This document shows, piece by piece, positions 1-8,635 of a stretch of DNA of 64,000 nucleotides (position 1 is its first letter; each line of letters opens with the position of its first letter). Source of the stretch: SIRX01 sp965214475 (GTDB taxonomy: Bacteria > Actinomycetota > Rubrobacteria > Rubrobacterales > Rubrobacteraceae); NCBI GenBank assembly GCA_965214475.1, contig OZ243953.1, positions 248,001-312,000 of the forward strand. Direction: 5' to 3'. Both the position numbers and the translations under genes were made by a program. Under the pieces are notes generated by a model. That model saw only the letters and a list, made by a program, of their open reading frames with translations, made no database searches and was not told where the DNA came from.

Positions 1-312
1 TTGTTCGCGTTCGGCATAGGGTTCGAGATGCCGGCGGCCACCTATGTGGGGGCGAAACTAGGCTTCATTTCAGGCGACATACTAAGAAAGTACCGACGGG
101 TGGCTATCGTGGTGAACACCGTTCTCGCAGCGGCCCTCACGCCAGCGGACGTATTCAGTATGATACTGCTGGCGATTCCACTCGTATTCCTTTACGAAGT
201 CAGTATCCTCATCGCCGTTTACGTAAACCCTGTAACAGACGAAGTTGGGGTCGACGCGCTGGTTGACGACGAAGATTACGATGACGACGAAGAAGACGAA
301 GATCGTGACTAA
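1..312 (+). CDS. tatC: Sec-independent translocase TatC, C-terminal part
   Basis: This is the C-terminal third of TatC, the polytopic membrane protein that binds twin-arginine signal peptides and forms the Tat export complex. The visible protein starts with the conserved FAFGIGFEMP segment, followed by a helix and a loop rich in Ala-Pro (LTPADVFSMILLAIPLVFLYE) that matches the last two membrane spans of TatC. It ends in a long acidic Asp/Glu tail (about 25 residues) that would face the cytoplasm. The first codon of the window is TTG but the family is about 230-260 residues long, so the true start lies upstream and the gene is cut by the window edge. It is convergent with the following minus-strand gene and the two stops overlap by 4 bp. 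Confidence 0.9.
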   Translation: MFAFGIGFEMPAATYVGAKLGFISGDILRKYRRVAIVVNTVLAAALTPADVFSMILLAIPLVFLYEVSILIAVYVNPVTDEVGVDALVDDEDYDDDEEDEDRD

Positions 313-785
313 GTTTCTCTAAGGTGAGTTTCGAAACGTTTCATGGAGCGCCGCAGTAGATCCTCCGTAAGGCTTCGGAAAAACGGGCGATGGGCGATAC
401 GGTTCAACCAACCGGGATTTACCTGATAGTCGGTAAAGAGCGTCATCCGAACCGTGTCGGAACCGGAATCTTCGAGTAGCCAGCCGCCGCTACCAACGGC
501 CCCCTTTACGTAGCTCCACTCTATCCTCCGCGGAGCCTCGACTACGGCTACGGCACTGACGACCTTGTGGGTGAACCCAGCGGCGCTCAAGGTGAACTCG
601 AAACGCGTCCCCGGACGTATTTCGGATTCTTCGATCTCACCGGACTCGTCCAGCGCCCGCGCCTTGCGAAGTCCTAGGCCCCACTCGGGAAAACTCTGTA
701 CGTTCAATAACGCGTCAAAAGCCCGGCTCCGGTCTACATTGGAGATGAGGTAGCTTGCACGGACCGGACGGTTAACGCTGCTCAA
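309..785 (-). CDS. SRPBCC / polyketide cyclase-like lipid-binding protein
   Basis: A 158-residue SRPBCC (START-like) fold protein; such proteins bind hydrophobic ligands in a deep cavity and the specific ligand cannot be read from sequence. The pattern is typical: an N-terminal strand with 'ASYLISNVDRSRAFDALLN', a W/G rich helix, then alternating strands (RIEWSYVKGAVGSGGWLLED) and a long C-terminal helix (SLTEDLLRRSMKRFETHL). The open frame extends to 902, but that part is antisense-like to menA. I choose the TTG at 785, which overlaps the menA stop by 4 bp and begins just before the domain; no ATG or GTG is available. It is translationally coupled to menA and may serve the same membrane-quinone pathway, which is inference. 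Confidence 0.75.
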   Translation of the reverse strand: MSSVNRPVRASYLISNVDRSRAFDALLNVQSFPEWGLGLRKARALDESGEIEESEIRPGTRFEFTLSAAGFTHKVVSAVAVVEAPRRIEWSYVKGAVGSGGWLLEDSGSDTVRMTLFTDYQVNPGWLNRIAHRPFFRSLTEDLLRRSMKRFETHLRET

Positions 786-1678
786 AGCGGCAGCAACAGG
801 CCGATTGTATAGAGCAGGCCGAAGACGGCGTGGAGGCCGGCGGTGCCCTTGACCACCGGGTCCAGAAGATCCGGGACGGTGGACGCGGCTATTCTGCCCC
901 AAAGCCGGACCGCCAGGGGAATGCTCAGCAGAACTAGCAGCGACCCGATCGGAACTATACCGATCAGGACCAGTACGCCACCAAACAGGTAAGCGCTCAG
1001 CAGCAGACCTCGATACACGGAGACACTGCCCCGGCGTCCGAACGCGACGGGCAGGGTATTGCGGCCTCCCCGGCGGTCGGACTCCAGGTCTCGGATATTG
1101 TTCGCCAGTAGGATCGCCGCGACCAGGGTTCCCAACGGGGTTGCCGCCAGAGGTACGGAGAAGGGATAGCTACCCACCTGGACTCCATAAGTTATGACCA
1201 CGATGATGAGCCCCATAAACAAGAACACCGTCGCCTCGCTCGCCGGGGTGTAGGCGACGGGCCGTGGGCCCGCAGAGTAGATGTATCCGCCTAGCGCCGA
1301 GAAGCACCCGAGCAGCAATATCGGCCAACCACCGACGTAGACCAAATAGAGTCCCAGAAATAGCGCCAGCGTGTAGCAGAAGAGCGCCCCGAACAGGACA
1401 TCTGTAGCCTTCATGCGACCTTGGACTATTGATCCGGCGATGCCCACGGAGCCTTCGGTGTCGAGGCCGCGCTGTTCGTCATAGAACTCGTTGAACATAT
1501 TGGTGGCCGCCTGTATCAAGAGGCTCGCGAAGAGCATCGCCAGAAATGGTCCCCAGGAGAATGCTCCGTTCGTGAAGGCCAGAGCGGTACCGAAGAGCAC
1601 CGGCACGGCTGCGGCGGTGAGGCTGAAAGGCCTCGCCAGCCAGAACCACTCGGCCAGCAGGCTGCGGTCAGCGCCCAT
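782..1678 (-). CDS. menA: 1,4-dihydroxy-2-naphthoate polyprenyltransferase-type UbiA protein (MenA)
   Basis: A 298-residue UbiA-superfamily prenyltransferase. MenA attaches the polyprenyl tail to 1,4-dihydroxy-2-naphthoate in the membrane during menaquinone synthesis. The first Asp-rich motif is seen at about residues 60-75 (NMFNEFYDEQRGLDTEG), and the second in the form NNIRDLESDRRGGRNTLP at about 192-210. Eight to nine hydrophobic helices are visible and the length is normal. The C-terminal stop is shared with the downstream SRPBCC gene. It is divergent from the second UbiA-family gene at 1882, leaving about 200 bp for both promoters. Family assignment is firm; MenA rather than another UbiA branch rests on the NxxNExxDxxxGxD form of the motif. 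Confidence 0.85.
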   Translation of the reverse strand: MGADRSLLAEWFWLARPFSLTAAAVPVLFGTALAFTNGAFSWGPFLAMLFASLLIQAATNMFNEFYDEQRGLDTEGSVGIAGSIVQGRMKATDVLFGALFCYTLALFLGLYLVYVGGWPILLLGCFSALGGYIYSAGPRPVAYTPASEATVFLFMGLIIVVITYGVQVGSYPFSVPLAATPLGTLVAAILLANNIRDLESDRRGGRNTLPVAFGRRGSVSVYRGLLLSAYLFGGVLVLIGIVPIGSLLVLLSIPLAVRLWGRIAASTVPDLLDPVVKGTAGLHAVFGLLYTIGLLLPL

Positions 1679-1881
1679 CGACCACTTCAGAGTTCCGAGC
1701 TTGGGTGCGTCCGGGCTTGAGGGATAGTTTTTCGGTTTCTGGGCCAGTTTTCACTAACGGTCCGTTCCTGTAGATGTGAAAGTAATTGTGTAAGGGGGAG
1801 TTTACTTTTTCAAAGGCCGCGTTCACAGTTGCGTTTGTGGGGGAGATTTGGCACGTGCTTTGTGGTAGAAACCGCTCTCGT

Positions 1882-2760
1882 ATGGAAACTCACGACACAA
1901 GAGGAATTTTCGGGTCCTACCTGGCTCTGATACGACCCAAACAGTGGACCAAAAATGGGTTCGTTCTGGCTGGGGTTGTTTTCTCCGGGGAGGCAATTTT
2001 CACTTCGTCACTGTTGTGGGCTCTGCTGACGTTTGTGGCGTTTTGTGCGCTATCGGGAGCCGTGTACGCGGCGAACGACGTGTTGGACGTAAAGGAAGAC
2101 AGGCTTCATCCGTTGAAGAGATCTCGTCCGGTGGCCGGTGGGGTGATCTCTGCGCGGTCCGCCGCTTTCTTCGCCGCGGCGCTTGCGGCCGCGGGGCTTG
2201 TCCTGTGCTTTATCGTTGGTGTTGGCGTCGGGGCTGCGGGGACAGGTTATCTGTTGCTCCAGGCCATCTATACGACGTTTTTGAAGCACATGGTGATTTT
2301 AGACGTCATGAGCATTTCGGCGGGGTTCGTGATCCGGGCGCTCGCCGGCGTGGCGGCGGTCGGCAGCCCGGTGTCGCCGTGGTTGATCGTCTGCACCGGT
2401 CTTCTGACGCTCTTTTTGGGCTTTTCCAAACGCCGGCACGAACTCGCTACCCTGGGCGGCGGGGCTGCCGGACACCGGCGTAACCTGCGAGACTACTCGG
2501 TGCCGATGCTGGACGAGATGATGAACATTATGGTCTCGGCGACCATTATTGCCTACGTCCTCTACACCTTCACCGTTTACGAAGACGTGTACATGATGTC
2601 CAGCATCCCGTTCGTGATCTACGGTGTCTTCCGGTATATGCTCCTGGTCCACCGCGACGGCGGCGATAACCCGGACGTACTGCTCATAAGAGATCGTCCG
2701 CTCCAGATAACGCTCGTCCTCTGGCTCTTCGTGGTCATGACGGTTATCTACATCCTCTAG
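1882..2760 (+). CDS. UbiA-family prenyltransferase, decaprenyl-phosphate phosphoribosyltransferase-like
   Basis: A 292-residue membrane prenyltransferase most like 5-phosphoribosyl-1-diphosphate:decaprenyl-phosphate phosphoribosyltransferases (Rv3806c type) that make the precursor of decaprenyl-phosphoryl-arabinose for the cell wall. Key signs are RPKQWTKN near the N-terminus, the first Asp motif NDVLDVKEDRLHP followed by KRSRPVAGG, and the second region SGFSKRRHEL-like (LGFSKRRHELATLGG). Hydrophobic helices fill the rest. An open frame reaches back to 1786, but the family begins near the ATG at 1882 (METHDTRG). No strong ribosome site precedes that ATG, so the start is uncertain. It is followed after one base by the flippase-like gene at 2762, clearly an operon. 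An arabinan role in this organism is inference. Confidence 0.8.
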   Translation: METHDTRGIFGSYLALIRPKQWTKNGFVLAGVVFSGEAIFTSSLLWALLTFVAFCALSGAVYAANDVLDVKEDRLHPLKRSRPVAGGVISARSAAFFAAALAAAGLVLCFIVGVGVGAAGTGYLLLQAIYTTFLKHMVILDVMSISAGFVIRALAGVAAVGSPVSPWLIVCTGLLTLFLGFSKRRHELATLGGGAAGHRRNLRDYSVPMLDEMMNIMVSATIIAYVLYTFTVYEDVYMMSSIPFVIYGVFRYMLLVHRDGGDNPDVLLIRDRPLQITLVLWLFVVMTVIYIL

Positions 2761-2761
2761 G

Positions 2762-3727
2762 ATGGGGCGCCTGGGAAGAAACTTCGTCCTCGCCCTGGGT
2801 CTGGGTGTCGTCGTGTACCTCGTCCTCGTCGTACTGACCGGTTTCGAGGAATTGCAGGAGGCTCTGGGGCAATTCCGCTGGCCGTTGATACCCGCCATTC
2901 TGGGTCTCGTGTTTACGTCCTACGTCGGCCGTTTCTTACGCTGGCTCTACTATCTACGGGTCTTGGGTGTGTCCGTGCCGCTCAAAGAGAACGTTGCCAT
3001 CTTCGCCGCCGGGCTCTCCATGACTATTTCTCCGGGCAAGCTGGGCGAGGTGTTGAAGAGCGTCTTCGTGCGGCAGGTCGTGGGGTCTCCGGTTGCCCGT
3101 ACCGCGCCGACGGTATTGGCGGAGCGGGTAACGGATGGGACCGGCATGATCCTCTGGGGCCTGTTGGGGGCGCTGGCTTTCAGCTTCGGGCCGGGCATAT
3201 TGTTGGCGTTTCTCGCATTGACGATTTTCGGAATCGCGGTACTGCGCTCAAAGCGGCTCTCGCTACTGGCGGAACGACTTCTCACTAGAATACCCGTCTT
3301 GAACCGCTTCGCTCCGTACTTGGATGATTTTCATGGGGCGTCGAACGAGTTGCTGGGAACGAGGTCGCTCATCGTGACTACCGGCATATCTTTCGTTGCG
3401 TGGGGCTTTGAGATAGCGGCCGTTTACCTCTGCGTGGTCGGTATAGGGGCAGAAGTTCCTTTCCTGATGGTCGTTTTTATCTTCGCTGTAAGTTCCATAG
3501 TAGGAGTAGCGAGTATGCTGCCGGGAGGAATTGGGCCGGCGGAGGCCGGACTCGCGGGACAGTTTATAGCCCTCGCGGGTCTTTCGGCCAGCCTGGCGGC
3601 GGCGGTGACCATCGTGATCCGTCTGGCAACCCTTTGGTTCGCTATCTTGCTGGGTATTGCGGGACTTCTCGCACTGCGTTTCTTGCTCGGGAGCGTCGAA
3701 ACGGAGCCCGTTCGGGACGAGTTGTAG
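2762..3727 (+). CDS. Lysylphosphatidylglycerol synthase TM-domain / flippase-like membrane protein (UPF0104)
   Basis: A 321-residue protein with seven to eight hydrophobic helices and the conserved family stretch RFLRWLYYLRVLG and SPGKLGEVLKSVFVRQ, followed by the ERVTDG motif near residue 121. These mark the UPF0104 family, related to the flippase part of MprF and to AglD-type membrane proteins. Members are thought to move or handle polyprenyl- or lipid-linked substrates, but a specific substrate is unknown. Its start is one base after the stop of the DPPR-synthase-like gene, so it probably works with that lipid-linked sugar step. A second gly-rich helix near the C-terminus (MLPGGIGPAEAG) is also typical. 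Confidence 0.8.
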   Translation: MGRLGRNFVLALGLGVVVYLVLVVLTGFEELQEALGQFRWPLIPAILGLVFTSYVGRFLRWLYYLRVLGVSVPLKENVAIFAAGLSMTISPGKLGEVLKSVFVRQVVGSPVARTAPTVLAERVTDGTGMILWGLLGALAFSFGPGILLAFLALTIFGIAVLRSKRLSLLAERLLTRIPVLNRFAPYLDDFHGASNELLGTRSLIVTTGISFVAWGFEIAAVYLCVVGIGAEVPFLMVVFIFAVSSIVGVASMLPGGIGPAEAGLAGQFIALAGLSASLAAAVTIVIRLATLWFAILLGIAGLLALRFLLGSVETEPVRDEL

Positions 3728-3803
3728 TGCGAATCAGGCGTTCGGATACCAGTGGTAGGGGCGGGGAGACAAAGTATTTCACTGTGTTATAACCTGAATC
3801 AAT

Positions 3804-5927
3804 ATGCGACTAATAATCTCTGAAAAAGCAAACACTGCAAAAAAGGTTGCCCAATTTCTCGCCGAAGATAAGGTGAAGGAAGGCAAGCACCGCAGCGTGC
3901 CGCACCACACCTTTACCTGGAAGGGTGAGGAGACCGTATCGGTCGGCCTAAAGGGACACGTCTTGAACCCCGAGTATCCGGAGGAATATTCCAACTGGCA
4001 GAAGGTAGAGCCATCGGATTTGATCGACGCGGAGATCCAGAAAAACGTCTCCGAAAAGGGTGTGGCGAACGCCGTCCAATCCCTCTCAAAAAAAGCCGAT
4101 AAGGTCGTTATCGCCACAGACTTCGACCGGGAAGGAGAGTTGATCGGGGTCGAGGCCCTTTCCCTCGTCTTCGAGGCCAACCCGAAGCTGGTAGATCACG
4201 TCGAGCGGTCACGCTTTTCGGCGCTCACAAAGGGTGAAATTTCCCGGGCTTTCGACGAGCTAGACGAGGTTTCCCGAGATCTGGCCGACGCCGGCGAGGC
4301 GCGGCAGGACATCGACTTAATCTGGGGCGCCACCCTGACCCGCTGGGTGTCACGTGCGACCCGCCGTTACGGCAATGCCTTCCTCTCTGTAGGCCGGGTG
4401 CAATCACCGACGTTGGTGCTCATAGCCGACCGCGAACGGGAACGCCGGGCTTTCGTCCCCGAGCCGTACTGGGAGATAGAGGCGAACTTACAGAACGGCG
4501 AGCCGTTCAACGTGCGCCACGCCAACGGACGCTTCAAAGAAGAAGCCGCCGCAAAAACCGCCTACAAAAACCTGACGGAGACCGCTACGGTTACGGAGAT
4601 CAAGCAGAAGTCCGCGAGCCGTCCGCCCCCGACGCCGTTTAACACTACGGCCTTTCTCACGGCGGCAGCCGGAATCGGCATCAGTCCTTCGAGGGCGTCT
4701 CGGCTGGCCGAAGACTTGTACACCGACGGTTACATCTCATACCCCCGAACGGACAACACCGTCTACCCGCGCTCGCTGGACATTCGGGAGATACTAGGCT
4801 ATCTCAAGGGCGTAGAGGAAGCTGGGACCTACGCCGAGAAGTTGCTGAAGAGCGATAAGCTTTCACCGACGCGGGGGAAGAAAGAGACGACGGATCACCC
4901 CCCGATCTACCCGACCGCCCGCGCCTCCAAGAATGCCCTGCGGGACGACCAGTGGAAGATCTACCAGCTCGTAGTCCGACGCTTTCTAGCCACCCTTTCG
5001 GGCCCGTCAAAGAGCTTGCGGACCACGCTCCGCTTCGATTCGGGTGGAGAGCTACTCGTTACCAACGGCACGGTTGTTACCGAAGAGGGCTGGCTCGGGG
5101 TTTACCCATACAGCCGCCGTTCGGACGAGGAGCTTCCGGCGCTCGAAGAGGGGCAGGAAGTTCGGCTGTTGGAGGCCGAGATATTGGGCAAGGAGACCCA
5201 ACCGCCCGGGCGTTACGGGCAGGGTCGGCTCATCAAGGTCATGGAGGACCTGGGGCTCGGCACGAAGGCCACGCGGCCAAACATCATTCAGAGCCTCTAC
5301 AATCGGGGTTACGTTCACGCTGATCCGCTTATCCCGACGGAGACCGGTATCGCGGTTGCCCAGGCGCTGACGGACTTTGCGTCGGAGATCGCCTCACACG
5401 AGATGACAGCCGAGCTCGAAAAAAGCATGGACGACATCTCGGAGGGCAAGAACAGCAAAGAAAAGGTGGTAGACAGCTCGCGTGACATCTTGCGCCGGGT
5501 CTACGAGCACCTGGAGAGCAGCCAGGAAGAGTTCGCCGACATCGTGCGGAGCGGCATCAAGGTGGACGAGACTCTGGGCACCTGCCCGGAGTGCGAGAAG
5601 AACCTGATCGTCCGTCGCAACCGCAAGAGCCGCAAGCGCTTTGTGGGGTGTGAGGGATACCCGGACTGCCGGGTAACCTATCCACTTCCGCCGAGAGGGG
5701 ATATAATCCCGCTCGGCACGACCTGCGATGCCTGTGGTGCGCCGGAGATCAAAGTTCTCGGCAAGCGGCGACCCTGGATCACCTGCATCAACATGGACTG
5801 TCCGAAAAAAGAGGAAGCCGCCAAAGCCAAGGCGGAAAAAGAAGCGAAAGAGGCGGCCGCCAAAGAAGAGGGAGGAGAAGAACCATCGGAGGAGAGCGAG
5901 AAAGAGCTGGAGAAATCCACCACGTAA
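3804..5927 (+). CDS. topA: Type IA DNA topoisomerase I, archaeal-type
   Basis: A 707-residue topoisomerase I that relaxes negative supercoils through a 5'-phosphotyrosine intermediate. The N-terminal TOPRIM domain has ISEKANTAKK and the acidic triad in IATDFDREGELIG. The catalytic tyrosine is Tyr313 in YISYPRTDN. The motif SVGRVQSPTL and the whole N-terminal layout (GLKGHVLNPEYPEEYSNW, LIDAEIQ, ARQDIDLIWGATLTR) follow the archaeal TopA family and not the usual bacterial TopA. Two zinc ribbons follow at about residues 593-620 and 637-660 (CPEC...CEGYPDC and CDACG...CINMDC), then a Lys/Glu-rich tail. It sits in the place (topA, tmk, holB) where actinomycetes normally keep their own topA, suggesting replacement by transfer. 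Confidence 0.92.
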   Translation: MRLIISEKANTAKKVAQFLAEDKVKEGKHRSVPHHTFTWKGEETVSVGLKGHVLNPEYPEEYSNWQKVEPSDLIDAEIQKNVSEKGVANAVQSLSKKADKVVIATDFDREGELIGVEALSLVFEANPKLVDHVERSRFSALTKGEISRAFDELDEVSRDLADAGEARQDIDLIWGATLTRWVSRATRRYGNAFLSVGRVQSPTLVLIADRERERRAFVPEPYWEIEANLQNGEPFNVRHANGRFKEEAAAKTAYKNLTETATVTEIKQKSASRPPPTPFNTTAFLTAAAGIGISPSRASRLAEDLYTDGYISYPRTDNTVYPRSLDIREILGYLKGVEEAGTYAEKLLKSDKLSPTRGKKETTDHPPIYPTARASKNALRDDQWKIYQLVVRRFLATLSGPSKSLRTTLRFDSGGELLVTNGTVVTEEGWLGVYPYSRRSDEELPALEEGQEVRLLEAEILGKETQPPGRYGQGRLIKVMEDLGLGTKATRPNIIQSLYNRGYVHADPLIPTETGIAVAQALTDFASEIASHEMTAELEKSMDDISEGKNSKEKVVDSSRDILRRVYEHLESSQEEFADIVRSGIKVDETLGTCPECEKNLIVRRNRKSRKRFVGCEGYPDCRVTYPLPPRGDIIPLGTTCDACGAPEIKVLGKRRPWITCINMDCPKKEEAAKAKAEKEAKEAAAKEEGGEEPSEESEKELEKSTT

Positions 5928-6104
5928 GCGGGAGGTTGGATCTCCACTCTCAGGAAGATCTGCCACGCCGCAAAGCCTCCGCGTACACCCGAATTTCCGG
6001 ATACCTTATCTTGTGCTCGTTGGCAGCGGTCATCTTCTACTCGGCTGCTTTGTAAGTTATATACATTAGAATAGATAAATAATTATTACGATGAATGAGA
6101 TAAC

Positions 6105-6869
6105 TTGGCTCCAATAGTAGGTGTTACGGCAACTCTAAAAGAAGATGCGGAGACTACGGCGACGCGGCCTCTTGGCAGGTTCGTTAGGGCCGATTTCGAC
6201 TACGTCGATGGCGTTGCACAAGCGGGCGGCGTACCCGTGGTGTTGCCGCCAGTAGGCGGGGTCCGAAACGTGGAGAGGATCTTGGACAGTCTCGATGGTT
6301 TGCTGTTGAGTGGGGGTAGCGACCTTCACCCGAGCTATTACGGCGAAGATCCTCTCCCGGAATTGGACGTCACTATACCGGAGCGGGACGAGCTGGAGAT
6401 GGCGCTTTTGGAGGGCGCGTTTCGGCGCCGTATGCCGATCTTCGGTATATGTCGCGGGATGCAGGTGCTCAACGTGGCGCTCGGCGGAACTCTGTACCAG
6501 GATCTCTCTTCGCAGGTTGGGCCGGACCTGATACTGCACCGGCAAGAGACCCCGAAGTGGCAGCCGACGCACGAAGTAGAGTTCTACGACCGAACCCGCA
6601 CGGCGGACATCTCGGGCAGCAAGGTTATAAAAGTCAACTCGTACCATCACCAGGCTGTAAAAGAATTGTCGAATGAGTTTGTCGTTTCTGCCTGTTCGTC
6701 GGACGGACTCGTGGAGGCAATGGAGTCCCGGGAGATGTCCGATCAATGGATCGTGGCGGTGCAGTGGCATGCAGAAGCCATGCGCGAGACCGGCGTGGAG
6801 CAGCGACGGTTTTTCGAGGCCCACGTCGCAGAGGCCGAGCGGCACGCCGTGCGCCGGGCCGCAGCCTAG
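6105..6869 (+). CDS. Gamma-glutamyl-gamma-aminobutyrate hydrolase family protein (peptidase C26)
   Basis: A 254-residue class I glutamine-amidotransferase-like hydrolase. The nucleophile is the Cys in FGICRGMQVLN, and the His/Glu pair is seen in AVQWHAEAM near the C-terminus. The motif LLSGGSDLHPSYYGE is the signature of the PuuD/C26 subgroup that cleaves gamma-glutamyl amides such as gamma-glutamyl-GABA in polyamine breakdown. Actual substrate is not shown. The start is a TTG at 6105; the ribosome site is weak, but the next residues (APIVGVTATLKED) are where the family begins. It ends 7 bp before tmk. Confidence 0.82.
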   Translation: MAPIVGVTATLKEDAETTATRPLGRFVRADFDYVDGVAQAGGVPVVLPPVGGVRNVERILDSLDGLLLSGGSDLHPSYYGEDPLPELDVTIPERDELEMALLEGAFRRRMPIFGICRGMQVLNVALGGTLYQDLSSQVGPDLILHRQETPKWQPTHEVEFYDRTRTADISGSKVIKVNSYHHQAVKELSNEFVVSACSSDGLVEAMESREMSDQWIVAVQWHAEAMRETGVEQRRFFEAHVAEAERHAVRRAAA

Positions 6870-6876
6870 CTAAACG

Positions 6877-7518
6877 GTGTCGGATTCCCGAAGAGGTGTC
6901 TTCGTTACGCTCGAAGGCCTGGACTTCTCCGGCAAATCTACTTTGGTGAGTACCCTGAAGTCGCTTTTGGCGGGGTTGGATACTCCGACACACTTTACCC
7001 GCGAGCCGGGGGGAACGCCCGTCGCCGAGAAGATAAGAGAAATACTGCTAGATCCACAACTAGACATGGACGCCTGGACCGAGGCGTACCTGTACGCTGC
7101 GGCCCGCGCGGATCACGTACGACGTGAGGTATTGCCGGCCATCGAGCGGGGAGAGAACGTTTTCTGCGAGCGTTACCTCGACTCCAGCCTCGCGTACCAG
7201 GGATTTGGTCGCGGCCTTGGCGTGGACATTGTTCGCGGGCTAAACTCCTGGGCCACCGGTACGTGTATCCCAGACAAGACTTTTTATCTACGTCTGGAGG
7301 CAGAGGAGCGTGCCCGACGGGCTCGAAATTCTGGAGCGCTGCTGGATAGGATAGAAAAGGTCGGAGCGGAGTTCGCGGGACGGGTCGAGGCCGGATTCGA
7401 GGAGCTTGTCAGGCTGGAGCCTGAGAGGATAGAGGTGCTGGACGCCACCCGAACACCGGAAGATCTCGCAGAGACTGTGGTTCAGAGATTCACCGAGCGA
7501 CGGTATATTTCTTTGTAG
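6877..7518 (+). CDS. tmk: Thymidylate kinase
   Basis: A 213-residue dTMP kinase that makes dTDP for DNA synthesis. It has the P-loop GLDFSGKSTL at residues 12-21, TREPGGTPVAEKIRE, the DRY-type segment FCERYLDSSLAYQG, and a short lid region followed by LDATRTPEDLAETV. Length is normal for the family. GTG is the start codon. It lies between the C26 hydrolase and holB, an order widely seen in actinomycetes, and probably forms an operon with holB 40 bp downstream. Confidence 0.93.
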   Translation: MSDSRRGVFVTLEGLDFSGKSTLVSTLKSLLAGLDTPTHFTREPGGTPVAEKIREILLDPQLDMDAWTEAYLYAAARADHVRREVLPAIERGENVFCERYLDSSLAYQGFGRGLGVDIVRGLNSWATGTCIPDKTFYLRLEAEERARRARNSGALLDRIEKVGAEFAGRVEAGFEELVRLEPERIEVLDATRTPEDLAETVVQRFTERRYISL

Positions 7519-7558
7519 GCCCAGAAATCCAGTAGAAAGGTTAGGAGCAGAAAGACGA

Positions 7559-8635
7559 TTGGGGACGTTCGACGGCATATTGGGAAACCGGGCGACTTTG
7601 CGCCGCTTGGAAAAGGCTCTGGAGACCGGCGGGGCTTCGCACGCGTACCTTTTCTATGGCCCGGCCGGAGTCGGCAAGCGTACGGTGGCCCGCAGGTTTG
7701 GGGCGGTATTGGTGGCGGGTGGGGATGCGGGAGCGGAGGACCGGGCCCTACGAGGACTTCATCCGGATCTTCGTGAAGTAGAGCCGGAGGGTGCTTTTAC
7801 GACCATCGGACAGGCGAGAGAGGTGGCGAACCTGGCGGCGAGCCGGCCATTTGAGGGGGCACGACGCGTTTTCGTATTGGAGGCGGACACGTTCAATGTC
7901 CAGGCGGCGAATGCTTTACTGAAGACTCTGGAAGAGCCGGAGGGAGAAGCCATCTTCGTACTGCTCGCAGCCTCCAGGGAGGGCGTGCTGCCGACTATCG
8001 TATCCCGGGCGCAACCGGTCAGGTTTGATCCGGTCCCAACAGAGGAGGTCGCGAAGTTTTTGGAAGCCCGCAACGCGGAGAAGCCCGAACTGGCCGCGGC
8101 CCTCGGGCGAGGGAGCGTCGGGCTATCGCTTAGATATGTTGAACAACCGGGGCTAACGGAGTTGCGGGACAAGGTTTTCGAGGCCGCTTTTTCCTACGAG
8201 GGAGATTTCGAGGACCGGCACTGGGCGGCGGTGGGGATCATGAATTGCGCTGAGGCGGTAGGGTCTGCGCGGGAGACAGAGGTTCTCGGTCGCTTTGAGG
8301 AGCCCGAAGCCCGGAGGGAGAAGGATGCGGCGAAGCGTGCCGGCCGGGCCGCGCGAGACGGGGCGTTGCGGGAGGCGCTGGAGTTGCTGGCTCTGGTTTA
8401 TCGGGATGCGGCGGTGATCCATGCGGAAGTACGGGAGCTGGCTGCAAACGCGGATCGGTTGCCCGAAATACAACGCCACGTCGAGCGATATCCCGGGGCC
8501 GATTGGGCCGGGGCCGCCTCCGGGGTGGGGGAAGCGCGGGCCAGCCTTGCGTATAATGTCTCTCCAGAGGCGATTCTGGAGGTGACGCTATCACGGACAC
8601 GGCAGAGAATACTAGGACACTCCCCCGACTTGTAG
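7559..8635 (+). CDS. holB: DNA polymerase III clamp-loader delta' subunit
   Basis: A 358-residue AAA+ protein of the clamp loader that places the sliding clamp on primed DNA. The N-terminal part shows FDGILGNRATLRRLEKAL, a P-loop-like YGPAGVGKRTVARRF, and the helix LLKTLEEPEGEAIFVLLA followed by TIVSRAQ, the sensor-1/arginine-finger region of delta'. The start is TTG at 7559, preceded by AGGAG at 7543-7547. Its 3' end overlaps the PSP1-domain gene: the ribosome site for that gene lies within holB, so the two are translationally linked. Confidence 0.88.
   Translation: MGTFDGILGNRATLRRLEKALETGGASHAYLFYGPAGVGKRTVARRFGAVLVAGGDAGAEDRALRGLHPDLREVEPEGAFTTIGQAREVANLAASRPFEGARRVFVLEADTFNVQAANALLKTLEEPEGEAIFVLLAASREGVLPTIVSRAQPVRFDPVPTEEVAKFLEARNAEKPELAAALGRGSVGLSLRYVEQPGLTELRDKVFEAAFSYEGDFEDRHWAAVGIMNCAEAVGSARETEVLGRFEEPEARREKDAAKRAGRAARDGALREALELLALVYRDAAVIHAEVRELAANADRLPEIQRHVERYPGADWAGAASGVGEARASLAYNVSPEAILEVTLSRTRQRILGHSPDL
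8578..8585 (+). promoter_or_regulatory. Strong ribosome-binding site before an ATC start codon
   Basis: GGAGGTGA inside the holB 3' end, complementary to the 16S tail. The only codon at suitable distance that opens the PSP1 frame is ATC at 8590 (four bases after the site); an ACG follows at 8593. No ATG, GTG or TTG exists in that frame between the upstream stop at 8554 and the TTG at 8851. Confidence 0.6.

Noticed and set aside
309..902. Start of the SRPBCC gene at 902
   Set aside because: The first 39 codons lie inside menA and have no homology; TTG 785 gives a normal-length domain and a 4-bp overlap.
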